A stretch of 64,000 nucleotides of DNA from Lachnospiraceae bacterium (GTDB lineage Bacteria > Bacillota > Clostridia > Lachnospirales > Lachnospiraceae). Location: assembly GCA_014239155.1 (NCBI GenBank), contig JAAZZQ010000072.1, positions 1 through 64,000 of the forward strand. Reading direction: 5' to 3'. Positions within the stretch are counted from its first letter, which is position 1. Each line of letters opens with the position of its first letter. The notes under the pieces are model-generated. The model was not told the origin of the DNA. It did not search any database and worked only from the letters and a program-made list of their open reading frames with translations. A program made the position numbers and the translations under genes. Below, in pieces: positions 41,995-49,671 of the stretch.

Positions 41995-44232
41995 ATGAAA
42001 AAAAGTAAAGGGATAACTACTTTGGTCCTGACAGTGCTGATTATGGCAGTATTAGGATTTGTGGCAATATGGGGGATTGGCACAAAAAAGGCAGGTTCTG
42101 CATCGGGAATTCGGCAGGGACTTGACCTTGCAGGCGGCGTGAGCATCACATATCAGGTGATAGGTGATGAAAATCCCTCTGCGGAGGATATGGGAGATAC
42201 TATTTATAAACTGCAAAAGAGGGTGGAAACATACAGTACAGAAGCGCAGGTTTATCAAGAGGGTACTGACCGCATTAACATTGAGATTCCGGGTGTGTCA
42301 GATGCCAACTCAATTCTTGAGGATTTAGGCAGACCAGGTGCATTGTATTTTATTGCGCAGACAGATGCAGATGGCAATCAAAATTATTCTTATACTGGTT
42401 CAGGACTGACAGGATATTCCCTAGACAAGACAATCGAGGAGTTGCAGGCAGCAGGTAGTATTGTGTTGGAAGGAACAGATGTTGCGACCGCACAGGGCGG
42501 TTCTGGCAGTGACAATCTTGGAAACAGTCAGTTTGTTGTGGACCTTACATTTACAGGGGAAGGGACAACAAAATTCGCCGATGCGACAACAAAAGCATTT
42601 GCGAAGGGAGAGACAATTGGTATCTACTATGACGGAGACTTTATCAGTGTACCCACTGTGCAGGCAGCGCTTACAGATGGCAAGGCTCAGATTACAGGTA
42701 TGGGTAGTTTTGAGGAGGCAGAAAAAATAGCAAGTCAGATAAGAATTGGCGGCTTGAAGCTGGAGTTGGAGGAGTTGCGTTCTAATGTGGTAGGAGCACA
42801 GCTTGGTGAGGAAGCAGTAAAGACAAGCTTACAGGCAGCGTTGTTTGGTTTGATCATTATTGCGGTATTTATGATTGTAGTGTATCGCTTGCCTGGTTTA
42901 TCTTCTGTGATTGCGCTGATTATTTATACCTGTTTGATTGTGATTTCCCTCAATATATTTGAAATTACGCTGACACTTCCGGGAATTGCAGGTATTATTC
43001 TTTCAATTGGTATGGCAGTGGATGCAAATGTTATTATTTTTGCGCGTATCAGGGAAGAAGTTACGGCAGGAAAGACAGTTCGGAGTGCAATTGAAGCAGG
43101 CTTTCAGAAGGCGCTTTCTGCAATTGTGGACGGCAATGTGACGACTTTGATTGCTGCTTTTGTGTTGGGGACTAAAGGTTCAGGTACTGTGAAAGGGTTT
43201 GCTTACACGCTTGCGCTTGGTATTATACTTTCTATGTTTACAGCACTTGTTGTTACAAGACTGATTCTTCGGGCATTTTTTGCGGTGGGCTTTAAAGATG
43301 TGAAATACTATGGTACAAATAAGGAAAGGGGAACAGTTAATTTTCTTGGAAAGAAAAATATATTTTTTGCTGCTTCTATTGCAGTGATTGTTCTCGGTTT
43401 TGTATTTATGGGTATCAATGGCGTTTCCACTGGCAAAGTGCTGAATTACAGCCTTGACTTTGTGGGTGGTACTTCGACAAATGTTACGTTTAATGAAGAC
43501 ATGGAATTATCCGCAATTGATGCAAATGTGGTTCCTGTGTTCAGTGATGTGACAGGAGATGGTGCAGTACAGGTACAAAAAGTAGCGAATTCTAACGAGG
43601 TAATTTTTAAGACGAGAGAGCTGAATGTGGAGGAGCGGCAGACTCTGGAAGATGCACTGGTTGAAAAATTTGCGGTCAATAAGGAGCTAATCACAGCAGA
43701 AACAATCAGTTCGACAATTAGCTCAGAGATGAAAAGCGATGCTGTTGTTGCAGTTATCATTGCCACAATCTGTATGTTGATTTATATATGGTTCCGGTTT
43801 AAAGATATCCGATTTGCGGCAAGCTCTGTTGCGGCATTGGTACATGATGTACTTGTTGTACTTGCTTTCTATGCTGTTGCAAAGGTGTCTGTGGGCAGTA
43901 CATTTATTGCATGTATGCTTACAATTGTCGGTTATTCTATCAATGCGACGATTGTTATTTTTGACCGTATCAGAGAAAATCTTGGCAGTATGTTAAAGAA
44001 GGATACGCTAGAAGATTTGGTCAACAGAAGTATCAGCCAAACTCTTTCAAGAAGTATTTTTACATCTCTGACTACTTTTGTTATGGTTGCGGCACTATAT
44101 GTTCTGGGTGTGACTTCCATCAAGGAATTCGCACTGCCGTTAATGGTAGGTATTGTATGCGGTACGTACTCTTCTGTGTGCATAACGGGTGCACTTTGGT
44201 ATGTGCTTAGGACAAGAATAAAGAAGGCATAA
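41995..44232 (+). CDS. secDF: Fused protein translocase subunit SecDF
   Basis: A 745-residue membrane protein with about twelve segments. SecD comes first (RQGLDLAGGVSITYQV after the first membrane segment, then a P1-type external domain to ~residue 270 and five segments). SecF follows after ~residue 445 (LNYSLDFVGGTSTNVTF and AVDANVIIF/NATIVIFDRI-type conserved membrane sequence). SecDF uses the proton gradient to help SecYEG export proteins. The fusion is common in Firmicutes. AAAGGAG precedes the ATG; the gap to scfB is 29 bases, so it is cotranscribed. A terminator follows. Confidence 0.96.
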   Translation: MKKSKGITTLVLTVLIMAVLGFVAIWGIGTKKAGSASGIRQGLDLAGGVSITYQVIGDENPSAEDMGDTIYKLQKRVETYSTEAQVYQEGTDRINIEIPGVSDANSILEDLGRPGALYFIAQTDADGNQNYSYTGSGLTGYSLDKTIEELQAAGSIVLEGTDVATAQGGSGSDNLGNSQFVVDLTFTGEGTTKFADATTKAFAKGETIGIYYDGDFISVPTVQAALTDGKAQITGMGSFEEAEKIASQIRIGGLKLELEELRSNVVGAQLGEEAVKTSLQAALFGLIIIAVFMIVVYRLPGLSSVIALIIYTCLIVISLNIFEITLTLPGIAGIILSIGMAVDANVIIFARIREEVTAGKTVRSAIEAGFQKALSAIVDGNVTTLIAAFVLGTKGSGTVKGFAYTLALGIILSMFTALVVTRLILRAFFAVGFKDVKYYGTNKERGTVNFLGKKNIFFAASIAVIVLGFVFMGINGVSTGKVLNYSLDFVGGTSTNVTFNEDMELSAIDANVVPVFSDVTGDGAVQVQKVANSNEVIFKTRELNVEERQTLEDALVEKFAVNKELITAETISSTISSEMKSDAVVAVIIATICMLIYIWFRFKDIRFAASSVAALVHDVLVVLAFYAVAKVSVGSTFIACMLTIVGYSINATIVIFDRIRENLGSMLKKDTLEDLVNRSISQTLSRSIFTSLTTFVMVAALYVLGVTSIKEFALPLMVGIVCGTYSSVCITGALWYVLRTRIKKA

Positions 44233-44243
44233 GATTTCGTTTG

Positions 44244-44272
44244 GGCTGCGGCTAATGCCGCGGCCTTTTCCT
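44244..44272 (+). terminator. Terminator after secDF
   Basis: GGCTGCGGC (44244-44252) pairs with GCCGCGGCC (44257-44265, one G-T pair) around loop TAAT, followed by TTTTCCTT. Confidence 0.85.
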
Positions 44273-44321
44273 TAGAAATGATGAACAAATGTATAGTTTT
44301 TGAAAGAAGGAGGCGCGTCGA

Positions 44322-45014
44322 ATGAAGACTATTACAAAAAAATATGGGATTTCGGCGGCTGTTTTAAAGTGGATTGCAGTTGTGACAATGATAATCGATC
44401 ATTTTGCAGTGGCTGTTTATCCACAGTTTGTAAGTTATGAGTACAGTGTTTATTATATTATGCGAAAAATAGGTAGAATTGCATTTCCCATCTATTGTTT
44501 TTTGCTTGTGGAAGGTTTTTTTCATACGAAAAATGTAGTAAAATATTTTCGGAACTGCTTTTTGTTTGCCATATTGTCAGAAATTCCTTTTAATATGGCA
44601 ATTTTTGGGAAAGTGCTTTATCCGAGGGGGCAGAATGTGTATTTCACGCTGTGTATTGGACTGGCGACTCTAATGATTCTCAATAGATTAAAGGAGCGTC
44701 AAGCACCACAGTATATGTTGCTGCGGATAGTTATTATTGTATTGGCAGCGGGAGCAGGGCAAATTTTGGATGTGGATTATCATTGGAAAGGCGTTTTATT
44801 TATTATAATGTTTTATTATATGCGTAATATGCAAGAGTGGATCCGCAATCTTGTTGGAATTTGTGCATTTGCATATGAGGTTACAGCGCCACTTGCATTT
44901 ATTCCAATTCATTTTTATAATGGAGCGCGCGGCAGGCAGATGAAGTATCTTTTTTATGCAATTTATCCAATACATTTACTCATTTTTGGTCTAATAAGAT
45001 TATATTTGAGTTAG
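44322..45014 (+). CDS. TraX-family membrane protein
   Basis: A 230-residue protein with six to seven hydrophobic segments. It matches the TraX family: LKWIAVVTMIIDHFAVAV near the N-terminus, the KIGRIAFPIYCFLLVEGFFHT block, LSEIPFNMA and a C-terminal IYPIHLLIFGLI. TraX of the F plasmid acetylates pilin. Chromosomal homologues in Firmicutes have no established function and are probably membrane acyltransferase-like. No conjugation genes are nearby. AGAAGGAGG precedes the ATG. A promoter for the next gene overlaps its stop codon. Confidence 0.85.
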   Translation: MKTITKKYGISAAVLKWIAVVTMIIDHFAVAVYPQFVSYEYSVYYIMRKIGRIAFPIYCFLLVEGFFHTKNVVKYFRNCFLFAILSEIPFNMAIFGKVLYPRGQNVYFTLCIGLATLMILNRLKERQAPQYMLLRIVIIVLAAGAGQILDVDYHWKGVLFIIMFYYMRNMQEWIRNLVGICAFAYEVTAPLAFIPIHFYNGARGRQMKYLFYAIYPIHLLIFGLIRLYLS

Positions 45015-45033
45015 AACTTTAAAGAACTATAAT
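45006..45033 (+). promoter_or_regulatory. Promoter of the thioesterase-recJ unit
   Basis: TTGAGT (45006-45011), 16 bases, then TATAAT (45028-45033), overlapping the end of the traX-like gene. Confidence 0.7.
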
Positions 45034-45097
45034 AAAAGTGGGAGTTTTCTCCAGTTGAGATAAAATGACAATGATGAATAGAGAAGGAGTAACAAGA

Positions 45098-45811
45098 ATG
45101 TACACTTATGAAATTAATGCGGGATACAGTGTGATGGATGCATCTCTACATATGAAAATTCCTGCGATACTGGATTGTTTTCAGGATGCGGCAATCTTTG
45201 AGGCAGAGAATGGAAAAATTACAGTTGCGTATCTCTATAACAGACAACTTGCATGGCTTCTCAGTTCTTGGCAGATTGTGATTGACAGGTGCCCAAAGCT
45301 AAACGAAAAAGTTAAAATAACAACAATGCCCTATGCTTTTAAGGGTTTCTTGGGATACCGTGGCTTTACCATGACAGGTGAGGATGGTGTAGTTATTACC
45401 AAGGCGGCATCTATCTGGACTTTAATGAATACAAAAAAGCAATGTCCATCGCGGTTGACACAAGAACTTCAAGAGGGATATGAGATGGGAGAAAAACCTG
45501 TCATGGACTATGCACCAAGGAAGATTGCTTTGTTGGGGGAACCTCAAATTAAGGAGCAGTTTAAAGTCAGAAAATTTCAAATTGATTCCAACCAACATAT
45601 GAATAATGTAGTGTATGTTAAGCTTGCAATGGAGGTGTTGCCAGAAGATATTTCTATCAAAGAGTTGAGAGCAGAGTATAAAAAACCTGCACATTTAGGA
45701 GAGGAAGTGGTGGCTGCAGTCTGCAAGGCAGAGGGTAAATATCAGGTGGTTTTGCAGAATCCGGCGGGGGATATCTATGCGGTAGTTGAATTTTCGGTAT
45801 TAGAAAGGTAG
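45098..45811 (+). CDS. Acyl-ACP thioesterase
   Basis: A 237-residue enzyme of the acyl-ACP thioesterase (Fat) family, with two tandem hotdog domains. The N-terminal half has DCFQDAAIFEAEN and WLLSSWQIVIDRCPKLNEKV; the C-terminal half has KFQIDSNQHMNNVVYVKLA with the conserved Asp-x-Asn-x-His. It hydrolyses acyl-ACP to free fatty acids. Bacterial members are common in Lachnospiraceae and other anaerobes. An upstream ATG at 45065 opens the frame, but AAGGAG before 45098 fixes the start. It is 11 bases before recJ, so probably cotranscribed. Confidence 0.92.
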   Translation: MYTYEINAGYSVMDASLHMKIPAILDCFQDAAIFEAENGKITVAYLYNRQLAWLLSSWQIVIDRCPKLNEKVKITTMPYAFKGFLGYRGFTMTGEDGVVITKAASIWTLMNTKKQCPSRLTQELQEGYEMGEKPVMDYAPRKIALLGEPQIKEQFKVRKFQIDSNQHMNNVVYVKLAMEVLPEDISIKELRAEYKKPAHLGEEVVAAVCKAEGKYQVVLQNPAGDIYAVVEFSVLER

Positions 45812-45822
45812 GGTATAGACAG

Positions 45823-47625
45823 ATGAGTAGATGGATGGTAGCTGCAAAGAGGGCTGATTTTGATGCGGTTGCTAAGAAGCATCAGATTAGCCCTGTGCTT
45901 GCACGGATAATCAGGAACAGAGATGTAACAGATGACAAAGATATTGACAAGTTTTTAAATGGTACAAGGAAAGATTTGTATGCACCAGAACTTTTGAAAG
46001 ATATGGAGAAAGCAGTAGAGATTCTTCTGGAAAAAATAGCGCAGGGAAAACAGATACGAATTATAGGGGATTATGATATTGATGGAATTTGCTCTACTTA
46101 TATTTTGTACAAAGGACTTACAGCGTGCGGTGCGCGGGTAGACACAGCGATTCCGCACAGAATACGCGATGGATACGGACTGAATGACCATTTGATACAG
46201 GAAGCGTATGATTCTGGAACAGACACAATCATTACATGTGACAATGGAATTGCCGCTTATGATCAGATTGTGTTTGCCAATGAATTGGGTATGTGTGTGG
46301 TGGTGACAGACCACCATGAAGTTCCTTACGATGAAGTAAATGGAGAGCGGCAGTATAAGGTGCCGCCGGCAAAAGCAGTTGTTGATCCCAAGCAGGAGGA
46401 TTGTAACTATCCTTTTCCAGAAATCTGCGGTGCAGTTGTTGCATACAAACTAATTTTGATGCTCATTGCAAAACATACACAAAAAAATTGGCGTGATGTA
46501 ATGGAGTCTGAGGTTGGTCTTGAACTTTTGGAATTTGCAGCGTTTGCGACAATTGGAGATGTGATGGAGTTACGCGACGAAAACCGCATTCTGGTTAAAA
46601 GTGGTTTGGAGTTAATGGCACATACAAGAAATATAGGATTGGGAGCACTAATGCAGGCGACGGGAACAGACCCAATGCACATAAAACCCTATACCATTGG
46701 TTTTATTCTTGGTCCTTGTTTAAATGCGACTGGAAGATTGGACACTGCGGTCAATGCGCTGGAGCTTTTTCAAACTATAGATGTGGACAAAGCGGCAACC
46801 TTAGCAGGAGATTTAAAGGCTATGAACGATAGTAGAAAGGATCTTACTACAAAAGGTGTTAAGGAGGCTATAGAGCAGATAGAGGAGACAGGATTAGATA
46901 AAGATAAAGTGCTTGTTGTGTATCTTCCCGAGGTGCATGAGAGTCTTGCAGGGATTATCGCGGGCAGAATCCGTGAAAAATATTACAAACCAGTTTTTAT
47001 ACTTACGAGAGCGGAGGAGGGGGTAAAAGGTTCTGGGCGTTCTATTGAGGCGTTTCATATGTATGATGAGATGACAAAGTGTAAGGAGTTGTTCACAAAA
47101 TATGGCGGACACAAACTTGCAGCAGGATTGTCCTTGCCAGAAGAAAATGTGGAGATGTTTCGGCAGAAACTTAATGAGAACTGTCAGCTTACAGAGGGAG
47201 ATTTTGAACAAAAAGTGCTGATTGATGTGCCAATGCCAATGGCATACGCTAGCTTTCATTTTATTGCGGAACTTGAGAGACTGGAACCTTTTGGAAACGG
47301 CAATCCCAAACCGCAATTTGCACAAAAAAATATTCAATTTATCAGTGGAAAGTTGTTAGGGGCAAATCACAATGTTGGGAAATATACAGTTGCGGATGAG
47401 GAGGGCAGGCGATATGAGTTGATTTACTTTGGTGATATTGAGGCGTTTCATACATATGTGGAGACGAAATGCGGCAATAGCGCACTGGATTATCTGTATC
47501 GAATCCAGCGGGGAACTTTAGAGGCTGCTCCCGTGCCAATTGTGTTGTCGGTGGTGTATTATCCCGATATAAATGAATATAAGGGAACAGTCACATTGCA
47601 GATGGTGATGAAATATTACCAATAA
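45823..47625 (+). CDS. recJ: Single-stranded-DNA-specific exonuclease RecJ
   Basis: A 600-residue 5'-3' exonuclease of the DHH phosphoesterase superfamily. The metal-binding motifs are IIGDYDIDGICS (near residue 85), DNGIAAYDQ and VVTDHHEV (DHH). DHHA1 follows with a GGHKLAAG segment near residue 428, and then a C-terminal OB-like part. It acts in recombination and mismatch repair. Length is typical. No strong ribosome site is seen (ATAGACAG), suggesting translational coupling to the preceding gene. The gene is followed by a long non-coding stretch. Confidence 0.95.
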   Translation: MSRWMVAAKRADFDAVAKKHQISPVLARIIRNRDVTDDKDIDKFLNGTRKDLYAPELLKDMEKAVEILLEKIAQGKQIRIIGDYDIDGICSTYILYKGLTACGARVDTAIPHRIRDGYGLNDHLIQEAYDSGTDTIITCDNGIAAYDQIVFANELGMCVVVTDHHEVPYDEVNGERQYKVPPAKAVVDPKQEDCNYPFPEICGAVVAYKLILMLIAKHTQKNWRDVMESEVGLELLEFAAFATIGDVMELRDENRILVKSGLELMAHTRNIGLGALMQATGTDPMHIKPYTIGFILGPCLNATGRLDTAVNALELFQTIDVDKAATLAGDLKAMNDSRKDLTTKGVKEAIEQIEETGLDKDKVLVVYLPEVHESLAGIIAGRIREKYYKPVFILTRAEEGVKGSGRSIEAFHMYDEMTKCKELFTKYGGHKLAAGLSLPEENVEMFRQKLNENCQLTEGDFEQKVLIDVPMPMAYASFHFIAELERLEPFGNGNPKPQFAQKNIQFISGKLLGANHNVGKYTVADEEGRRYELIYFGDIEAFHTYVETKCGNSALDYLYRIQRGTLEAAPVPIVLSVVYYPDINEYKGTVTLQMVMKYYQ

Positions 47626-47693
47626 AGTGAAACGGCTATTGATTTATCTTTTGTTAAGAAAAATAATGTTATTTTTATGAAATAAACACATTT

Positions 47694-47804
47694 TTGACAC
47701 ATTTATTGGGTATAGTAATATACAGATAGTTGAAACACTCACTATCTCCCCCCTCATAAGAAAATATACAATAAGGGCCATGCTGTGCATGGTCCTTATT
47801 GTAT
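47694..47804 (+). ncRNA. Candidate small RNA: promoter plus strong 3' hairpin
   Basis: TTGACA (47694-47699), 16 bases, then TAATAT (47716-47721) form a promoter. About 40 bases after the predicted start, ATACAATAAGGGCCATGC (47766-47783) pairs with 47787-47804 over 18 bases with a single G-T pair and a three-base loop. Only T-rich, not pure T, sequence follows. The transcript would be ~75-90 bases without coding capacity. An alternative is that the hairpin is the recJ terminator and the promoter match is chance. Confidence 0.45.
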
Positions 47805-47863
47805 GTATTTCTTCTAATATTTTTTAATAGATTGTTGCAGTCTTTTATATCTGATATTGCGTT

Positions 47864-48016
47864 TACAGTTCAGCCTAGGACTTTGTACTACGCTACAAAG
47901 TCCGTAAGAGAACATAGTGGCAGAGGTGCGTCAAGCCACAGAACGTGACTTTGACACCACAAAGTGGTTTTGCATAGCTTGATGCTTGCAATAGAAAGCT
48001 GAAGGCTGAATTGCTA
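47864..48016 (+). repeat. Dispersed structured repeat, family R, copy 4
   Basis: The outer arms are TACAGTTCAGCC (47864-47875) and GGCTGAATTGCTA (48004-48016). Hairpin 1 is GGACTTTGT/ACAAAGTCC (47878-47903), followed by CCGT and, seven bases later, AACAT. Hairpin 2 is GCGTCAAGC with GCTTGATGC (one G-T pair). The layout and the CCGT...AACAT link are as in copies 1 and 2, although the stem sequences differ. Confidence 0.7.
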
Positions 48017-48168
48017 TAGATTGCGAGAAGATTCCAAGAGGCTATCTTGATAAAAAGAAGGGGATATGGTATTCTTTAGGGTAGGGTTTATGGATTTTGA
48101 ATATATTATAATAAACGTAAAGCAGGATGGAAGTTTGTTATAAGCTAGGAAAGGCAGGAAAAGGGTAA

Positions 48169-49671
48169 GTGAAAGGGATATATCGGTGCAGGGATTTACT
48201 AAAGGGGGTTGCATATGAATGCATCAAGGGCAATGCAGATGTGGAGATATCTGCGGTGGCAAGTGATTCCAGAAAGATTGTAGAGGGCTGTGTTTTTGTA
48301 TGCATACAAGGAATTAACTTTGACGGGCATACAGCGGCGGCAGAGGCAGTTCAGAAGGGAGCGGCAGCACTTGTAGTCAGTCATGAGGTGACGCTTCCAA
48401 AGGAGGCGGAAATTACTATAATTAAAGTGGCAGATACGCGATATGCTATGGCGTTTATCTCAGCAAATTATTTTGGCAATCCGGCGGAAAGTATGAAGAT
48501 TATCGGTGTGACAGGCACAAAGGGAAAAACAACAACGGCGTATTTTGTGAAATACATATTGGAAAAAGCAGGTTATAAGGTTGGTTTGATAGGTACGATT
48601 GAAATAATTATTGGGGAAAAGGTGATTCCCTCATCACATACGACGCCTGAAGCTTATGATTTGCAGCAGTATTTTAAGCAAATGAAAGATGCGGGCTGTC
48701 AAGTGGTTGTAATGGAAGCGTCTTCACAGGGATTTAAGATGCATCGAACCCAAGGGTTTATTTTTGATTATGGCATATTTACCAACATTGAGCCGGACCA
48801 TATTGCGCCGGGGGAACATGCGGATTTTGCGGAGTATTTGTCATGCAAGGCAATGCTGTTTCGCCAGTGTAAGGTCGGAATTATAAACAGTGATGATAAG
48901 CATTGGCAACAGGTTACTGCAGGGCATACTTGTTCATTGGAAACATATGGCTTTGAGGAGCGTGCAGATCTGCGCGGGAGTGATTTAAAATTGGTGACGG
49001 GCGCAGGATATTTGGGAATTGATTTTAAGGTGTCAGGGCTAATGAATCTTGAGATTGAGACAGATATTCCCGGAAAATTCAGTGCTTACAATGTACTGAC
49101 TGCTATTGCAATTTGCCGACATTTTGGTGTGGGAGAACAGGATATAAAAAATGCTCTTCTAAGAGCAAAAGTGAAGGGCAGAATTGAGATGGTAAAGGCG
49201 TCAGACGATTTTACGCTAATGATTGATTATGCACATAATGCTATGGCGTTGGAAAGTCTGCTCACCACATTGCGGGAATATCAACCCCACCGTCTGGTAT
49301 GTTTGTTTGGCTGTGGTGGGAACCGCTCAAAACTTAGACGCTATGAGATGGGCGAGGTAAGTGGAAAGTTAGCGGATTTTACGATTATCACTTCGGACAA
49401 TCCGCGCTTTGAAGAACCGCAGGATATTATTGAGGATATTAAGATTGGTATTGGCAAGACAGAAGGAAAGTACATTGAGATCTGTGACCGCAGGGAGGCA
49501 ATTAAATACGCAATTACACATGGGGAAAAAGGAGATATTATCGTGCTTGCTGGAAAGGGACACGAGGATTATCAAGAGATTAAGGGGGAAAAATACCCAA
49601 TGGATGAACGAGTGATGATTCAGGAAATTTTGGAGGAACTTGCTCTGGACAGGAGACAAAAGAAGCAATGA
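48169..49671 (+). CDS. murE: UDP-N-acetylmuramoyl-tripeptide synthetase, meso-DAP type
   Basis: A 500-residue Mur ligase that adds the third peptide residue to UDP-MurNAc-L-Ala-D-Glu. The N-terminal domain has SDSRKIVEGCVFVCIQG, the P-loop is GVTGTKGKTTT, and the middle has HTTPEA, MEASSQGF and NIEPDH. The specificity loop reads SDNPRFEEP; DNPR is the signature of meso-diaminopimelate-adding enzymes, in agreement with dapL. The start is GTG with GGAAAAGGG upstream. It lies outside the dcw cluster and overlaps priA by four bases (ATGA). Confidence 0.95.
   Translation: MKGIYRCRDLLKGVAYECIKGNADVEISAVASDSRKIVEGCVFVCIQGINFDGHTAAAEAVQKGAAALVVSHEVTLPKEAEITIIKVADTRYAMAFISANYFGNPAESMKIIGVTGTKGKTTTAYFVKYILEKAGYKVGLIGTIEIIIGEKVIPSSHTTPEAYDLQQYFKQMKDAGCQVVVMEASSQGFKMHRTQGFIFDYGIFTNIEPDHIAPGEHADFAEYLSCKAMLFRQCKVGIINSDDKHWQQVTAGHTCSLETYGFEERADLRGSDLKLVTGAGYLGIDFKVSGLMNLEIETDIPGKFSAYNVLTAIAICRHFGVGEQDIKNALLRAKVKGRIEMVKASDDFTLMIDYAHNAMALESLLTTLREYQPHRLVCLFGCGGNRSKLRRYEMGEVSGKLADFTIITSDNPRFEEPQDIIEDIKIGIGKTEGKYIEICDRREAIKYAITHGEKGDIIVLAGKGHEDYQEIKGEKYPMDERVMIQEILEELALDRRQKKQ

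Larger units (their letters stand above)
47626..48168. other. Long intergenic region recJ-murE: candidate small RNA and family R repeat
   Basis: No open reading frame with a ribosome site was found in ~540 bases. Visible structure, left to right: a promoter (47694-47721), an 18-bp hairpin (47766-47804), a family R repeat (47864-48016), then AT-rich sequence with a TATAAT at 48107-48112. That TATAAT may serve murE, although no good -35 was seen. Confidence 0.6.

Noticed and set aside
44322-45014. TraX homologue as a sign of a conjugative element
   Set aside because: No relaxase, coupling protein, integrase or attachment repeats are nearby, and the flanks are housekeeping genes; chromosomal TraX-like genes are common in Firmicutes.
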